Positions 37,260 through 48,903 are shown, counted from the stretch's first letter. The stretch: 64,000 bases of DNA from Sycobia sp. Sy_11 (GCA_018907035.1 JACCIC010000120.1:534501-598500), one strand, 5' to 3'. Numbers and translations are program-made. Notes: a model not told the origin generated them from the sequence alone.

Positions 37260-39080
37260 ACAAATTTAGCATGGCCGCTGTGTTCTAGAAGAGACTGGCG
37301 GCGCGCGCGGAATACGCGATTACGTCCCTTTTTCTTTGTTTCACGAATCACCGTATATGAATACGATCGCGAGATAATGAGATATCCTTTACGTTGGCGT
37401 ATTGAACGGTTTACGCGCGCGCTCATGTGGATTGCACAGAGACGTGTGTAAGACGTACGCAGCAAAAAAAAAAAAAAAAACATCGAATTTCGCACCGCCA
37501 GTGCCTCGATCTCTTAATTGGAAAACCGCGCGTCGAAACAGCCAGTGTCGAGTGTCGCGAGCGGCGCGCGATGAATTTTAATACGTGACAATCCGTATCC
37601 AGCCTCTGATGTATATAGATCGAGTCGTGATTTACGATTCCGTCCTCGCGGACGCGCCGCCCGTTTCGCAATCTAATTATACCACTATCTCGGCGATTTC
37701 CGTTCTGGAAAATTTATGCTAGCCGAGAGCGGAATATGCGGTGTTAATGACGAAAACCGAATGTTTATTGTTTATAATCTATACGTACGCGTTGGCTTGG
37801 AAACCGGCTAGTTCGAAAAACACTTCTCGTCCATATAAAGCCAATAAGTATATTTCTCGTATCTTGGACCGTAGACCGCATTTAATTCGTTACAGCGTCT
37901 CGATCCGTGCGTCTATCGTGCGATGCCAAAAGCTTCAGATTCTCGCTGCAATTTCGAATGCGCGGATCAACGAGTAAAATTTTCGACGTCGACACGCGCG
38001 CGGCCGTGACATGTCGTTCTTTCGGCCGCCGCCGCGCCGTGTTTCGGCCGTGTCGACAGGCTAAAAAGGAAGCGTGATTCATATATATATATATAATAGA
38101 ATTCCACAGATCCATTGATTCGACCAGTTTTAACAGAATCCTACGCGCGAGTGTAATATCTCTTTTTATCCGAGGCAAGCTTTCAGCATTCTCTCCGCGT
38201 TTCGCCACACATGAATAATCCAGCTCGGCCAACCGGTATTTATCAATGGCCGCGATCCGCTAAAAACGTGAAAAGCCCGCGTACAGTTATAATTGTAATG
38301 GACTCGAGGTAATGCCGAGACTATCGAGACATATCGTCCGTGGACGACGCGGATAAAATTCCGACGGTGCGGATGTCCGATTGATATTTGCGCGTTCGGA
38401 CATTCGGAAGGGCATTGATGTAATTCTATTTGGGACTTTTCTTAAATCCAGTGGGATTACGCCGATTAAATGATGTAATGCACGGTTACTACACCACTAT
38501 TATTTGTTTGCTAAATACGTATAGGCATGTACTTATATTTGGAAATGTTGTTGATAAAAAATTAAGTAAGAAAATAATAAGTCAATAACAGAATTATAAA
38601 CGTTAATTGAAAAACATGATTATACGAATTTAAGAGCTTGGATTGTGAGCGCGACGCCCTTTGAAAGGAAAATTATTAATATTCGGACTTTTCAATCATT
38701 ACGCATTCGGTTATTCGTATTATTCACATATTAATCAGGAAATGCGTATAGTACACAATCGGCGTTGAATACACAAATCGATCTACAATATACCGAATAG
38801 CAAAAAAAAAAACAAAGAAGGAATCTATCGATCTCCGCCTCGCCGTCGAAATTTCGCCAAATGACCAAAATTTGACGTTTTTCGTTTATGTAGAAGGTCT
38901 CCTAGGAAGGAGAACCACTGGCTGAGAAGCAGACGCGCGCGCCTGCTCGAGTTCTTGCGCGCGCAGGGAGAAAGGCCGGCCCCTACGAGCAGGGGGAAAC
39001 GGGGGAGGGCAGCAGTGTCGCCAGAGGCAAAAACACTATTGAGTTAATCAACTAATTTATAATTAAAATTCCTTCTCTCT

Positions 39081-39085
<5 letters not shown>
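37260..39085. other. Mixed then AT-rich unique DNA
   Basis: A 17-base A run at 37464 and a short (TA)n at 38082; otherwise nothing recognised. Confidence 0.55.

Positions 39086-39128
<43 letters not shown>
39085..39128. repeat. (TC)n microsatellite
   Basis: TC array of about 20 units preceded by CCCTCCCTC. Confidence 0.95.
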
Positions 39129-39131
<3 letters not shown>

Positions 39132-39225
39132 CATGCCGGCTCGAACGGGCGCTCGTGTTTATATACCCCCCTCTCCCCCCCCTGTTCCCGCCCTTCGGTC
39201 TGCCGTTGCGTCTGGCGGCGGCGCG

Positions 39226-39240
39226 GGAATAATGCCCGCG
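39226..39240 (+). other. Dispersed 15-base word, copy 2
   Basis: GGAATAATGCCCGCG in a CpG-rich block, identical to the copies at 2428 and 41800. Confidence 0.7.
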
Positions 39241-39573
39241 GGGGCAAGAAACGCCCGTGGACGTCCCGCGTCGCTGTCTGGGCCCCGCGTACCTTTTCGC
39301 GGTAATCGCCGTCAATTTCATAGAACGCGCCAATTAACCCGAGCCGCGCGAGGGACGCGAGGGGGGGGGGAGGAGAAGGAGTGCAGCATCGACGCGCCTC
39401 ACGGTCGAGCGCCGTGGCGGCGAGGTTACCCCCTCCTCGGCCGCTCGCACGGGCTTCTCTCTTAATCGGGCCGCGCCAAGTTTCTTAATGGGCGCACCTC
39501 CGGGGTCATATAATACGTTACGCAGCCGGACAATCGTCGGCGCGGCGCTTCTTTCGCCGCTCTCGTTTTTCTG

Positions 39574-39703
39574 CTCTCTCTCTCTCTCTCTCTCTCACTC
39601 TCTCTGCTCCTCTCGGCCAGTTAGTTCTCGGCTGAGGACACTTCCCTCCCCTCCGCGTCACCCGTTTATAGTCGCGCGAATCACCGAGAAAACATTTTTA
39701 TGC

Positions 39704-39742
<39 letters not shown>
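39574..39742. repeat. (TC)n and (TA)n microsatellites
   Basis: (TC)n at 39574-39605 with an interruption, and (TA)n at 39706-39742. Confidence 0.9.
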
Positions 39743-39749
<7 letters not shown>

Positions 39750-39989
39750 ATATGCCCGGCCGAGGATCCAAACGCGCGCATTGCTCCGCGCGAGCAAACG
39801 CGGTTAATTAAGAAGTTTCTCTTGGCGCAATAAACGTGTGTATGTGTATATATATGCGCAGGCTCGGATGTACAATGCAATTCTTCGCCCGGGAGCGAAG
39901 GGAGGGGAATATCGCCGAGTGATCGGCGTAGGCGCGCGAATCAAGCTCAATGTATTATTATGCGACGTGCGTACTTGTTAATTTTGACA

Positions 39990-40010
39990 CACGCACACAC
40001 ACGCACAACC

Positions 40011-40042
<32 letters not shown>
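39990..40042. repeat. (CA)n microsatellite
   Basis: CA array with CG and CAACCA interruptions in its left half. Confidence 0.9.
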
Positions 40043-40044
<2 letters not shown>

Positions 40045-40046
<2 letters not shown>

Positions 40047-41310
40047 TGACAAAGTATAAAATAACAAATTTTTTGCAATCTGCAACAACATGCCACTGAA
40101 CCTAAACTGACGCTCTGTATCACGTGTACTCGAGCATACGAATCGTAGGACAAATGCATGACGACGTTAATCAGGATGATCTGTCCGTTTAACTGTATAG
40201 GTTCGCAACGATTGAAGTTCACGATTTTCTATGCCATGTACCCATCGAACTTGCGTTTATACAACGTATTATACGATATGTTGAGGCAGGTCAGGGTTTA
40301 GCTCATAAACCTGCAGTCATCGCTATGGGAATACGTACAGCGATAAACGCGCCGACAACGTGAGATACTTTTTAATTAAATTGCTGATACTAGAGAAATA
40401 GGTTATTGTCTTTGTTGGAAAAATAAGCAGCATCCATAATTGATATCGTAGAGAAACTGATGTTAAACTGATGTAAACGACGTTTGAAATTTCTCCTTTG
40501 TCTACTTATCATTTCTCCATGGAAGCAGGTCAATATTACTAGAAGTATATAAACAAAAAAAAAAAATATAGATATATATAAATATTTACTGTGAGAGACT
40601 TCCAATGATCGATCGGATAAAAATGATAATCCAATTTTTACAAACGAAAACTTCAATTAGGTTGAACGACCTGTTGGCTTTCTGACCCGTCATTAACGAC
40701 GCCAGGCGTCGAATAAGTATAAAAATAATATAAAAATAACAGCTACGCGCAATGAAACTTATCCGGACGATCGGTATTGCGATCGGTATTGCGTTCGTCG
40801 CCACTCGTATACCAACGTGTACGTTCGTCTGCGAAATGACCGCGAGGGAATCGGGCGATCACTTTTGAAGAACAAACAGAATATCATCTCGCGCGATCGC
40901 AATTAATCATTTTAAATTAAAGGCCAAGGTGGCCGTGTACCGTAACTGTTATATCCAGCGAATCGAAACGAAGTCGTTGAAAAAGCAAAAGAATGAAAAA
41001 GAGGAGAAAATAAGAAAACTACATATTTTCGAAAGGGCTTAAACCCCCTTCCCTCTCTCGGTCTCTCTCTCTCTCTCTCTCACCCGCCTCTCAAACCAAA
41101 AGTTAATATAATGCAGTGTTTTGCACAGCTGATTAATCACGCGAGGCTCTATCTCTATCTTGCCGCGTACTATAAATACTTCGACCGCCCCCGTGCCTCG
41201 TCCAAAGAGGTTTAACAACGTATACAAATTTCAAAACGATCCCTCTCGCTCTGCTCGCGTTCGTGAAATACTCGAGCGGCCATTCTACTTATATTTATAT
41301 ATTTATACAC
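40045..41310. other. AT-rich unique DNA
   Basis: No gene recognised. The word CAATTAGGTTGAACG at 40654 is shared with 18761, a level of sharing expected by chance in this length. Confidence 0.55.
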
Positions 41311-41315
41311 GCGCA

Positions 41316-41389
<74 letters not shown>
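41316..41389. repeat. (CA)n(TA)n compound microsatellite
   Basis: (CA)n at 41316-41350, TGC, then (TA)n at 41355-41389. Confidence 0.95.
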
Positions 41390-41391
<2 letters not shown>

Positions 41392-41799
41392 AAGTTTGCG
41401 AGGCTTGCTTTCGTTTTATTTTATCGCGACGTTCCATCGTTCCTCTCGAAAAACATCCCGGTCGGGGGCCCCGCTGACCCGTTCTCCCCCTCGCCCCACG
41501 CCGGTCACGTGTATACCCCGCGCGCGAATCGGGACTGTTGTTTCTCCGCGAAGATTACGAGGCGCGACAGTTTATTTCGGACGTCGCCCGCGTCACGCCG
41601 CAGGATCTTCGCGTTCTTTACTATCTATATATATACTATAATATCTTTCCAACTTCACCGCGCGCTCAGCGCTCAACGTTTACTTTTAGGTTTTCGGCGC
41701 GACCTCGATGCGCTCGCCTCGCGCCGTAAAGGCGAGAAGTTGTTTCGAGCGCCCCTTACCCGTCGAGCGGGAGGTCGAGTCTCCGCTTATACACGCGCC

Positions 41800-41814
41800 G
41801 GAATAATGCCCGCG
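41800..41814 (+). other. Dispersed 15-base word, copy 3
   Basis: GGAATAATGCCCGCG in a CpG-rich block, about 2.6 kb from copy 2. Confidence 0.7.
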
Positions 41815-41851
41815 TCAAAAGTGTACGCGAGCGCGGGGTTATGCGGGGCGA

Positions 41852-41853
<2 letters not shown>

Positions 41854-41883
<30 letters not shown>

Positions 41884-41892
41884 GCTCTCTCT
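41854..41892. repeat. (TC)n microsatellite
   Basis: TC array with one CG interruption. Confidence 0.9.
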
Positions 41893-43037
41893 ACGCCTAT
41901 TAATAGCGCGGCCGAGGCTGTGCGCGCGCCCCGCGCGGGGCCGAAGCGCGCCGCGCGCGGAAAGTGCCCTAATGGAGACGAAGTCGGCGCGATGAGGGAT
42001 AAGAAGCCGGCCCGGAATAGTTTGAAGATGAAGTCCGAGATAATTTTACGCTTCTTAGCGCGCGGCGAGTAAACGGATTTCCCCTGCCCTCCCCTGCCTC
42101 CCACCCTCCCGCCATTTTGGCGAGGCGACCGCGGGGATTCGTCTCGTTCTTATTGCGAGCGCGCGCGGGTACGTGGTTCAGCCGACCGGAGCGACGAGGT
42201 GGGGGAGGTAAAAGTCGAGGGAAAATAGTACAGACGAATGGAGTGATGGGGTGGGGTGGGAGAAAATCATCCGTTCGTTTAAGGGGGTGGCGGAGTCAAT
42301 TTTTTACCGATAGAGCCATAAGTACTCGGTTTCGTACATCGAAGTTTCCAGCGTAATCGTCAAATCTTCTGGAAATGGAGAAGAATTTGAAAAGTTTGCA
42401 GCGCTGTAGAAAATACGTATGTAAAGGGTAGGGCCAATTCAAATAATTCAATAGTTATATATTAAATTATTTGAAAACAGATCAATCCTTACTCGATCGG
42501 TATGAACGAGCGGTCGACATTCTCTACCGGGTTCAATTTTCATCGCGTCGCATTCACCTCTGCTCGGACAAAATAATTGACCGACGCGTACTTCGTCCCG
42601 AAAGAAATCTCGAAAATTGCCCCGAGAACTCGAGTTGAAAAATCGCTCGAACGGTCTGCGGCCAGTCACGCCGAGCCCTCTTGCTCTCGCCTATCCCGGC
42701 CCTTTCCCCGACGGCGCGCCGCGTTGGTCGCCCAATCCTGCTTAGGTGTATAGGTTCCGCGCCAATTATGGTAATTCGTCAATCGACGTCCGATAGCCCC
42801 CCGGGGGCCGAAACTTCTTGCTCGCGAATCGCCGACGCGACCGAATGTGTACCTTGGGGGTAGGGGGGAAGGGGAGTTGGCGCGATTTCTTCTGACAGTC
42901 GTATTATTTGCGAGGGGCAGGGGAAGCGTATATTATATAGCCGGCTCGTCGCGATCGGACTATAATAAATATCTGCCCGAGAGTAATTAGTTTTTGCGCA
43001 CCGATGCGTGCGCGAGAAGACGCTGATGGAGGGAGAA

Positions 43038-43040
<3 letters not shown>

Positions 43041-43090
<50 letters not shown>

Positions 43091-43251
43091 CAGAGAGAAG
43101 GAGAGAATATCGATAGACAGACAGAAAAATTATCGATGCATCGAGGGAGCATCGCGACGGGGGTATATTGTGCTCGCTCTTGTAGTCTGCATCTTCCCCT
43201 CCCCCCTATCTATAAGTTTCTCTAATACCGAGGCGTCGCAGAGTAAGAGAG

Positions 43252-43294
<43 letters not shown>
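43041..43294. repeat. Two (GA)n microsatellites
   Basis: (GA)n at 43041-43087 and 43256-43294 in the same orientation, with about 170 bases between. A shorter one follows at 43636-43660. Confidence 0.95.
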
Positions 43295-43295
<1 letters not shown>

Positions 43296-43634
43296 GCTAA
43301 GGGGCGCGGCAAGTTTTTGCCACGCGCTCGCAAAATTTGTTAAAAGGAATGTAGAGAGCGATCTGCCCGCTTTATCGCTCTTCTTCTTCTCCTCCTCCTC
43401 CAGCTCCACGGATCTTGTGTCAGCTTCGAGGCGAGCCGAGGAAGGGGGGGGGTAGCGCTCGTATACGCCATGTCAAATTCCCGAAACGCGCGAGTCTAAT
43501 TTAGCGTTTCTTAAATGGTAATCCAAAGAGAGGCGATGGCCCCGTTTTTGCGCCAAATACCGGGGGCTGCGCCGGAGTTATTCCGGATCGCGGGGCGAGA
43601 ATCCGCGCGCTCGCGCGCGCGCCTAAGAGGGAGA

Positions 43635-43666
<32 letters not shown>

Positions 43667-43858
43667 AGAGACAAACGCGGCTTTTTACATTTTTGACGAA
43701 CTTTTTGACGGCGGACTGGGTCGGCTTCTTGCCCGTGCACGCTTCGGCTAATTTATCGTAATCATTAGTTTCTGGCGCAGGGGCATTTATGAAACTCGAA
43801 TGCTCGCCGATTTTAATGGAATTGAGCCTTGCTTTTTTCCCGTTACCGATCTCCCGGG

Positions 43859-43860
<2 letters not shown>

Positions 43861-43890
<30 letters not shown>
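43861..43890. repeat. (CT)n microsatellite
   Basis: Fifteen pure CT units. Confidence 0.95.
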
Positions 43891-43896
<6 letters not shown>

Positions 43897-45289
43897 ATCT
43901 AATTAATTTCTTTGGGCGCGGGCCCACAAACAATAGTTGATACTCTCATCTTGGCTTTTTTGGTTGCTCATGTGTATGTATCATAAATATCGCTCCTGGC
44001 CAAATCAATGCGACAAATGTTAAAAGTCGAACGACAAATACTAAGGTACAACATGTATTTTCTATCCGATATTATTAATTATGCGTTTCTAAGTTCTGGC
44101 TTCTAAGCCTCGTTGCTTAACTGTATATATATATATATATATTAGAAAATATAAGTTACAGCAGTCGATCGCAGCTGGAACGAGAGGTGGAAACGAAGCA
44201 CCTTGGTTAGCGTCCCTAGACCTGCGGAATTCGGAAACGAGCGCCCGGCAAATATTCGAGACGACTCGATCGCAGACGGTCGGTTAATTCGCGACACGTT
44301 CCACTTGCCCCGTTACGCTTCGACGCGCCCTATCCATTTCTCGCCGTGCACTTTCCTCGTCGAAACGCAGCCTTGAACTTTAGTCAATTGTATAGACACG
44401 TCGACGCCCATTATTACCCCATCGTGCGACATTCAAATAAGTGAAGTACCGTGTTTTAATCCTCGAAAATTGTAGCGAGCATCGCATTAAAATTCTAACG
44501 GCGCTTCAATTTCAGATAGTACAACACGTTCCGTATGTAGCTCCTATAAACATTGTCGACGGTACTCGAAGATATCAATTAGTATTGAGAAAATCCTTCG
44601 TCGATCATAGGCTTTTGTCGAGCACGCGATACGACTGAGATGAACATCATGATGGAAAAGTAATGCAGCTCGCGCAAGTTCGACAGATCTTACTCACCCG
44701 CTGTCGAGAAGCTGTTATTAGGTCGTAAGGTCCAATCCTAACTAACGTACAATAGACTGGATTTGAACTCGATGTACATCAAGTCTGTTGCACGTTCTTT
44801 CTCTCTCTCTTTCTCTCGCTAGGATCGTTGATAATAGATGTAATAGATGCTATCACTCATCGATATCCTTCGCGATTTGAGTCCAAATGAACACATCACT
44901 TCGGCTTCTCTCCTAATTATCGAAGAAACAAAGTACTTCGTTCATCATTACCTATCGATATATCTCAATTAAAAAAGATAATAAATATATACATCTATAC
45001 GTAGCTTATCCACTCTAAATTTAAATTTCACCATTCGCTCGGCTCCGACCGTATAAATTATCGCGCACGCGAGTCGCGAATAATTTCCGATTCCGCGAAA
45101 TCTCGCAAGCTCGAGCGATCAATTACACGCCCGCGCTGTGGCGAGGGGGGGGGGCTTACGTCGAAGGTGCGCGCCCGTCCGATGATATAATTATTCGTTG
45201 ACGAATAGTCGGCCGGCGATGCTCGCCAGTTTAGCGTCCGGGTATATCCGAGCTCTGGGGGGTATCCAATAGGAAATACTGTTGCGTCA

Positions 45290-45290
<1 letters not shown>
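43890..45290. other. Mixed to AT-rich unique DNA
   Basis: An acceptor-like AATTTCAG at about 44515 opens a 40-codon frame, but there is no pyrimidine tract or donor. Confidence 0.5.

Positions 45291-45293
<3 letters not shown>

Positions 45294-45336
<43 letters not shown>
45294..45336. repeat. (TA)n microsatellite
   Basis: Pure TA array of about 21 units. Confidence 0.95.
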
Positions 45337-45338
<2 letters not shown>

Positions 45339-45656
45339 TATGATTTCTACACCTCTCTTAATTTCGAACGCGGACTATTTCACCGCGGTGAAAGCTTATA
45401 AAACATTGCTCAAATGTAGACCGTTTATTAAAGATTTTTCATCGACTTTTCATACGTGAGAGAAGCTCGAGTCGCGCATTCTATTTCGAGACTTGTTCGT
45501 ATTTTGCTTTCTTTAGTTTGTAAGTTTCTTGATCTACACCCTCGTCTATTTTGAAACTATTCTGTATTTGCTGCTAAGAATACTCAATTAAAGGATTCAC
45601 ATTATTATTTATAGTTTAATAATACAGTTAAATTTAGACCTGAATCTTATTTTAAT

Positions 45657-45658
<2 letters not shown>

Positions 45659-45704
<46 letters not shown>
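45659..45704. repeat. (TA)n microsatellite
   Basis: Pure TA array of about 22 units, about 660 bases upstream of the exon candidate at 46364. Confidence 0.95.
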
Positions 45705-45707
<3 letters not shown>

Positions 45708-46331
45708 CCTTGTAAATTACATGGATAGATTCCTTAATTAATCTACATATGCATTTAATATGAAAATATGCGGCTATAAGTTGCATTAAAATAAGAAGCT
45801 CTGATAAAATTTTATGAATTTAAATGAAATGTTAAATTTAATTATCATTTTAGTCGCTATGCGCTAACTGCGAATTAAACCTACATCTCCGAGAGCAGAC
45901 AAGAAATCGTCGTGCTTATACAGAATGAACGTGGCTTGAAATAAGAAACACGTGCTGGGGCCGAACCTCGTGGAGCCGAATTTTTTCTAATCCGCAAAGA
46001 GACCGGAAGATGTCTATTTAATTTTACTTTTTAATTCCCACAATTTCGCTACACTAATTCTCATGTGAATCAAAGCATCCAGAGTTTTATTAAATTATAC
46101 GGAATATTTTAATAATTTTTTTACGGTTTAATGAGCGACCCATTGATACAAATAGAACTGGCATGGATGATAAAAAAATATTAAAAGAAATGAGACGAAC
46201 AAACAAAATTAGATCGAAGCTACCAGCAGAGCCGTTCTAATCTTGCAAATTAAGCGTTCCCACGAACAACCGTGTTCCCCACCCCGTCACCGCACTGCCC
46301 CTCAAAGCCCTCTCGCAACGACACACGTTCG
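45705..46331. other. AT-rich intron-like DNA upstream of the exon candidate
   Basis: Unique AT-rich DNA leading to the branch point at 46332; no exon seen. Confidence 0.5.
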
Positions 46332-46363
46332 CTAACCAGCTCTTTCTCTTCTTTCTGTTTCAG
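46332..46363 (+). promoter_or_regulatory. 3' splice site with branch point for the 46.4 kb exon
   Basis: CTAAC at 46332-46336 matches the canonical branch-point consensus and lies about 28 bases before the AG. It is followed by a pyrimidine tract interrupted by a few purines and ending TTTCTGTTTCAG at 46363. This is the only acceptor in the window where I see a consensus branch point, a long tract and a downstream reading frame with coding-like codon use together. Its last 12 bases are identical to those of the ratchet site at 10202. Confidence 0.5.
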
Positions 46364-46465
46364 ACGCCATGGGTAAGTGGAATAATCGGCTTTTCTACGG
46401 CCTTCGCCGTGTACCGACTGCGCAAGCTCGCGCAGTTTTGCTCCGCCACGGCCGACCACGACAGG
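46364..46465 (+). CDS. Candidate internal coding exon, hydrophobic segment, family unknown
   Basis: The segment is 102 bases, 34 codons, entering and leaving in phase 0. It is bounded by the acceptor at 46363 and the donor AGG|GTAAGA at 46465/46466. The reading frame starts TPWVSGIIG. Residues 4-17 (VSGIIGFSTAFAVY) are hydrophobic, followed by a basic patch RLRKLAQF and a polar end ATADHDR, as expected at the cytoplasmic side of a membrane helix. Third positions favour C and G (GCC, TTC, GTG, CTG, AAG, CTC), unlike the flanking DNA. A second strong donor, ATGG|GTAAGT at 46372/46373, lies inside the exon and would leave a 9-base, frame-keeping microexon. A second frame beginning MGKWNN is also open but looks less protein-like. 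I do not recognise the protein. An exon in some form is likely, but a chance match cannot be excluded. Confidence 0.42.
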
Positions 46466-46507
46466 GTAAGAGCGCGGCGATCTCTCCCCTCCCGCCCTAG
46501 GGGTCGG

Positions 46508-46509
<2 letters not shown>

Positions 46510-46538
<29 letters not shown>
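46510..46538. repeat. (GA)n microsatellite in candidate intron
   Basis: About 14 GA units in the proposed intron after the 46.4 kb exon, 45 bases from its donor. Confidence 0.95.
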
Positions 46539-46541
<3 letters not shown>

Positions 46542-46665
46542 TAGAGAAAATCGCCGCGCTGTTCATCCTATAGTCTGCTCTAGGAATGATTGAGTGTGCG
46601 CGATATTTTTGCCGCAAATCTACCCAGTCTCTCGTCGCTTTTTTTTTTTTTTTCGTTATTTTCAG

Positions 46666-46803
46666 TACAAGGAAATCACGCAACGCAGCGAAGAGCCCGC
46701 AAACGATCGCGGTGGCGAATTTCTCCTTTATTCCGTCGAAATGACCTTTATTCATCGCCGAGAAGGAATTTCGAATTTACGTAATTTCGCTGGCGGCTAT
46801 TAG
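46666..46803 (+). CDS. Possible alternative terminal exon after the 46.4 kb exon
   Basis: A T-rich tract ending CGTTATTTTCAG at 46665 precedes a frame that joins the 46.4 kb exon in phase 0 across a 200-base intron. The frame encodes 45 residues beginning YKEITQRSEEPAND, mostly polar and charged, and ends at TAG 46801-46803. No donor is evident within it, so it would be a terminal exon used instead of the one at 47022. The pyrimidine tract is largely a T run, which lowers its weight as evidence. No domain is recognised. Confidence 0.18.
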   Translation, partial: YKEITQRSEEPANDRGGEFLLYSVEMTFIHRREGISNLRNFAGGY

Positions 46804-47021
46804 CCGGACCGCTATGCCAACGGTCTTCTTTAGCGGGTATCGATATACATAGCGCCAGAATCGAGCATCGCACACCCGCAGCGAAGAGAACAGATTTTGA
46901 ATTTCTCATCCGCGAATCGTTATAAGTGCCTCTCCGTTACGCCCTGCGTAATATTCAGGTTTATATATATATGTCTTCCTCAATTTTCTCTCTCTCTGTC
47001 TCTCCCTCCCTCTCAGCACAG

Positions 47022-47261
47022 AAGTACCGACAGATGCGTGACTCGGTCCTTCGCGCAGGGGGACTAGCAACGGGCATCGTCATCGAGTGCCTCGTGCGCG
47101 CGTGTCGCGTGCGGGAAAGAGAAGGAGAAAGCCCCGCACCAGCCACCTCACCCCCGCCTCCCCTCCCCCCGTCACCGGGAAGAGAGTCGCCCCGCAGGCG
47201 ACAGCATCCTCGGGGCGGCCCGCGGCCAATCTGCGAAACACTCGCCCCGCCGCGCAATTGA
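47022..47261 (+). CDS. Candidate terminal exon: hydrophobic stretch plus proline-rich tail
   Basis: A (TC)-rich pyrimidine tract ends in two acceptors five bases apart: CTCAG at 47016 and CACAG at 47021. Only the second keeps phase 0 with the 46.4 kb exon, across a 556-base intron; the first would meet a TAG after 16 codons. The frame runs 79 codons to TGA at 47259-47261. Residues 1-29 (KYRQMRDSVLRAGGLATGIV, then IECLVRACR) use C/G-ending codons and include a weakly hydrophobic stretch. The rest is rich in proline, arginine and serine and may be a disordered tail or simply GC-rich DNA read through. No nearby AATAAA was found downstream. The protein family is not recognised. Confidence 0.28.
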   Translation, partial: KYRQMRDSVLRAGGLATGIVIECLVRACRVREREGESPAPATSPPPPLPPSPGRESPRRRQHPRGGPRPICETLAPPRN

Positions 47262-47536
47262 ATATGCATTGGAGCCGGCAATGCAATTACGGGTTAAAGG
47301 CCGCGGCGCGACGCCTTCGCGACTTCTCCCGGCTACCGCCCCCTCCCACCCGTGCTCCCTGCGCCCTGCTCGGATTCGACGCGCCGACCCCTGTGCGGTC
47401 GCCCGACAAATAGATTACGTGCCGTGCCCCGGCCTCTGTCTCGCTCTCTCTCTCTCTCTCTCCCTCGACGCTTCTTCTTTCCCTTCCTGTCGCAGCAATC
47501 GCGCGCGCTCGCATCGCGCACCGCATGCCACTCACG

Positions 47537-47540
<4 letters not shown>

Positions 47541-47592
<52 letters not shown>

Positions 47593-47690
47593 GCAAGCAT
47601 TCCGCATATTCAGCAGTGGACCTACTCTATCTCCCTCTCTTTCTCTCTCTCCCTCTCCCTCTCTCTCTCTTCTCTCTCTCTCTCTCTCTC
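47541..47690. repeat. (TA)n then imperfect (TC)n
   Basis: (TA)n at 47541-47586, then a TC-rich tract at 47623-47690 with CCC and T interruptions. A pure (GC)n run lies at 47860-47877. Confidence 0.95.
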
Positions 47691-48022
47691 AAACTCTCTG
47701 CGTCTCTCCCGGGGAAAAAATTGTAGCGCGTTAGCGGGTCTACCGCCGACTGCGCCGCGCCATAACCGTCCCATTATTAAATCGACGCCCGGGCTACGAG
47801 GGCGACGGGGGCCACAGTCGACTCCACGGAGAAACCGCTGCGGGCGCATTGCGTATGCCGCGCGCGCGCGCGCGCGCTTACGAAGTCGTCGTTGGCAACG
47901 GCGCGGGGTTAACCGCGCACACTCGCGCGATTTCTTCGGTTCGCCGATGATTGGATTGCCGCCGCCGTGCGGGTCCCACCCTCTTCGATCGGCGTCCTTT
48001 GCGCGATGCCTATTTCGCCGCT

Positions 48023-48047
48023 GGGTGGGGGGCGGAGGGAGGGGGGA
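48023..48047 (+). other. G-quadruplex-like G runs
   Basis: GGG, T, G6, CGGA, GGG, A, G6, downstream of the candidate terminal exon. Confidence 0.55.
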
Positions 48048-48903
48048 GGAGTTCCAACGGGGATCTTTGATATAAGTTTAACCGTCGCGTGGCCAACCCC
48101 TCGCGCGCGGATCAAGCCCGGAAAATTCGCGGCTCGCCCGGAGGGAATTGCGCGTCCTCGTTCGGGCGAATTGGCCGGCTGGGTTGAGGGGCGCGCGGCA
48201 GGTTTGGCAGCGAGCGTTTTAAGCGCCTTTATGATTATTCGCGGACGCGGAGAATGTCGATCTCCCACAGAAATACACTGAGCCGAACGACGAGCGATTG
48301 ACGCGATTCATTAGGCGACGAAGGGGTAACGCTATTCTGCGATTCGTGGCAATAAGAAGCACGATTCAATTACTGCGACGAAAAGACCCATTATTACCAT
48401 TCCATTACCGAGATGAGATAAATCATAGCACATGTTTCGACTTGCAGATCCCTGATACAAGACCATAACGCATACCAATTGATTGCATATGACGCAAAAA
48501 GGTTCTTCAGTTAACATTATGATGCTATTTAGTGGGTTAATAAGAGGATACAAATAAACTTGCAAAAAAATTGACTTAGTTGCCTAAAATCTTATTTCAG
48601 CTGAATGGAAGATATTAGCCCATAGAATTTACGTTGAATAGGTTAAATTTTTTATATTATTGTTTATTGTCAAATTATGATGGTACTCAAGGTTCTAATT
48701 TCATCTCTACCTCATCTAATATAAAACTAATACTTTCATCGATCTTTATTTGTGTATTATTATTGGCAGCATCTAATTAGAAATATTGCTTATCTTCCTC
48801 ACCGAAGTATGAAATTGAATATAATATGTGTTATTTATTTAATGAAAATTTTCATATGTGCAACTTTTCATCAGTGTTATTATGCATGTCTGTGTGTGGG
48901 TAT

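Larger units (their letters stand above)
41390..43040. other. CpG-rich block
   Basis: CpG-rich unique DNA containing copy 3 of the 15-base word; long frames are arginine/serine-rich and unsupported. Confidence 0.5.
47262..48900. other. CpG-rich then AT-rich DNA after the exon candidates
   Basis: CpG-rich to about 48,320, then AT-rich. The first AATAAA-like hexamer I see is around 48,549, too far to assign as the polyadenylation signal with confidence. Confidence 0.45.

Noticed and set aside
18761..40668. Shared 15-base word CAATTAGGTTGAACG at 18761 and 40654
   Set aside because: A few repeated 15-mers are expected by chance among all pairs in 64 kb.
41263..42072. 269-codon + strand open frame
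   Set aside because: It contains translated CA, TA and TC arrays and CpG-rich arginine stretches; no domain seen.
46369..46500. Short frame MGKWNN... starting at a GCCATGG context within the 46.4 kb exon
   Set aside because: The ATG is followed at once by a consensus donor, the frame has poor codon use, and the alternative frame is more protein-like.
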